Assembly (NCBI RefSeq): GCF_945859705.1
Contig: NC_079134.1
Location: forward strand, 159,747,718-159,811,717
Reading direction: 5' to 3'
Source of the DNA: Episyrphus balteatus
Lineage: Eukaryota > Arthropoda > Insecta > Diptera > Syrphidae
Length of the DNA: 64,000 bases
Shown: positions 63,740-64,000 of the stretch, piece by piece
How positions within the stretch are numbered: the stretch's first letter is position 1
How the letters are laid out: each line of letters starts with the position of its first letter
Notes under the pieces: model-generated
Seen by the model: only the letters and a program-made list of their open reading frames with translations
Told to the model about the DNA's origin: nothing
The model's database searches: none
Translations under genes and position numbers: made by a program

Positions 63740-64000
63740 TAAGAAAATAAGACTCTCTACAAAAAAATATAAAATTTTTTTCTTTATTTTTGAGTGCCGA
63801 TTTTGTATTTTTTAGTTAAATTTTCTTTTTTCCTGTTCTAATATTACGCATAGTAGAGATTATTACGGATAATAGAGTTTTAATAAATAAATTTTGTTTA
63901 TTTTCGAGAAAGAATTTCAAATATTTTCATGACGGATAATAGAGCGTCCCGGTTAATCGAATCGCGGATAATCGAGTTTCAACTGTATTCAGTGTCTTTT

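Larger units (their letters stand above)
62713..63985. mobile_element. pogo/Tigger-like element, non-autonomous
   Basis: The right end reads CGAGTTTCAACTG then TA (63986-63987). The left end reads AGTTGAAACTCGATTAACCG after a TA-containing flank. Inner arms repeat the phrase GGATAATAGA / CGGATAATCGA and CCCGGTTAATCG. Ends of type CAGTTGAAACTCG with TTAACCG/TTATCCG repeats and a TA target are those of pogo/Tigger elements. No transposase frame remains. A second element is inserted inside. Confidence 0.7.
50435..64000. other. Upstream region, no clear gene
   Basis: Apart from the listed elements this is AT-rich. The GC-rich block at 55.95-56.4 kb and a moderately complex stretch at 60.2-60.9 kb are the only parts that look functional. 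No upstream exon compatible in phase with the 50.4 kb exon was found. Confidence 0.35.

Overview
The window is AT-rich animal DNA with very long homopolymer runs, consensus GT-AG introns (two of them only about 65 bp), and many fold-back and retroelement remnants. It carries one clear protein gene, on the minus strand: a septin that I recognise as the orthologue of Drosophila peanut (pnut, the SEPT7 group). The intron sizes, repeat content and protein similarity suggest a dipteran fly, probably a higher fly with a large genome. This is an inference from family knowledge, since no search was run.

The septin coding sequence was assembled by eye from exons whose splice phases all agree. The order on the minus strand is 38027-37887 (start codon), 32432-32319, 28559-28055 (low-complexity N-terminus, then the start of the GTPase domain), 27990-27780 (P-loop and switch regions), 25080-24635 (AKAD motif and septin unique element), 24569-24407, 20423-20258 and 19752-19619 (C-terminal coiled coil). 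The gene then ends in one of two phase-compatible terminal exons: 6830-6779, with the classical short lysine-rich tail (643 aa in total), or 15239-15023, with a 71-residue tail (698 aa in total). A further in-frame, phase 0/0 exon at 50434-50213 looks like part of an alternative, longer N-terminus whose first exon is not in view. A TATA-containing promoter candidate sits at about 38.6 kb, ahead of the exon that carries the start codon.

The rest is intron or flank, populated by mobile-element debris: a 2.9 kb giant inverted repeat (1067-3948) beyond the 3' end of the gene; a Tc1-like transposase remnant (13.6-14.0 kb); two LINE fragments with RNase H (15.9-17.1 and 22.4-23.0 kb) and one reverse-transcriptase fragment (53.4 kb); a fold-back family with ends CACTGGTCAACA (20.7 kb, with related pieces at 11.4, 29.8 and 47.9 kb); long inverted repeats at 43.6-44.6 and 47.5-48.5 kb; a piggyBac-like MITE flanked by TTAA (41.8 kb); a TA-flanked MITE (37.0 kb); a near-perfect 160 bp hairpin (58.7 kb); and a pogo/Tigger-like element with a second element nested in it (62.7-64.0 kb).

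No tRNA, rRNA, CRISPR array or second convincing host gene was seen. The candidates for something little described are the alternative septin termini and the fold-back and hairpin structures, not a new gene cluster.
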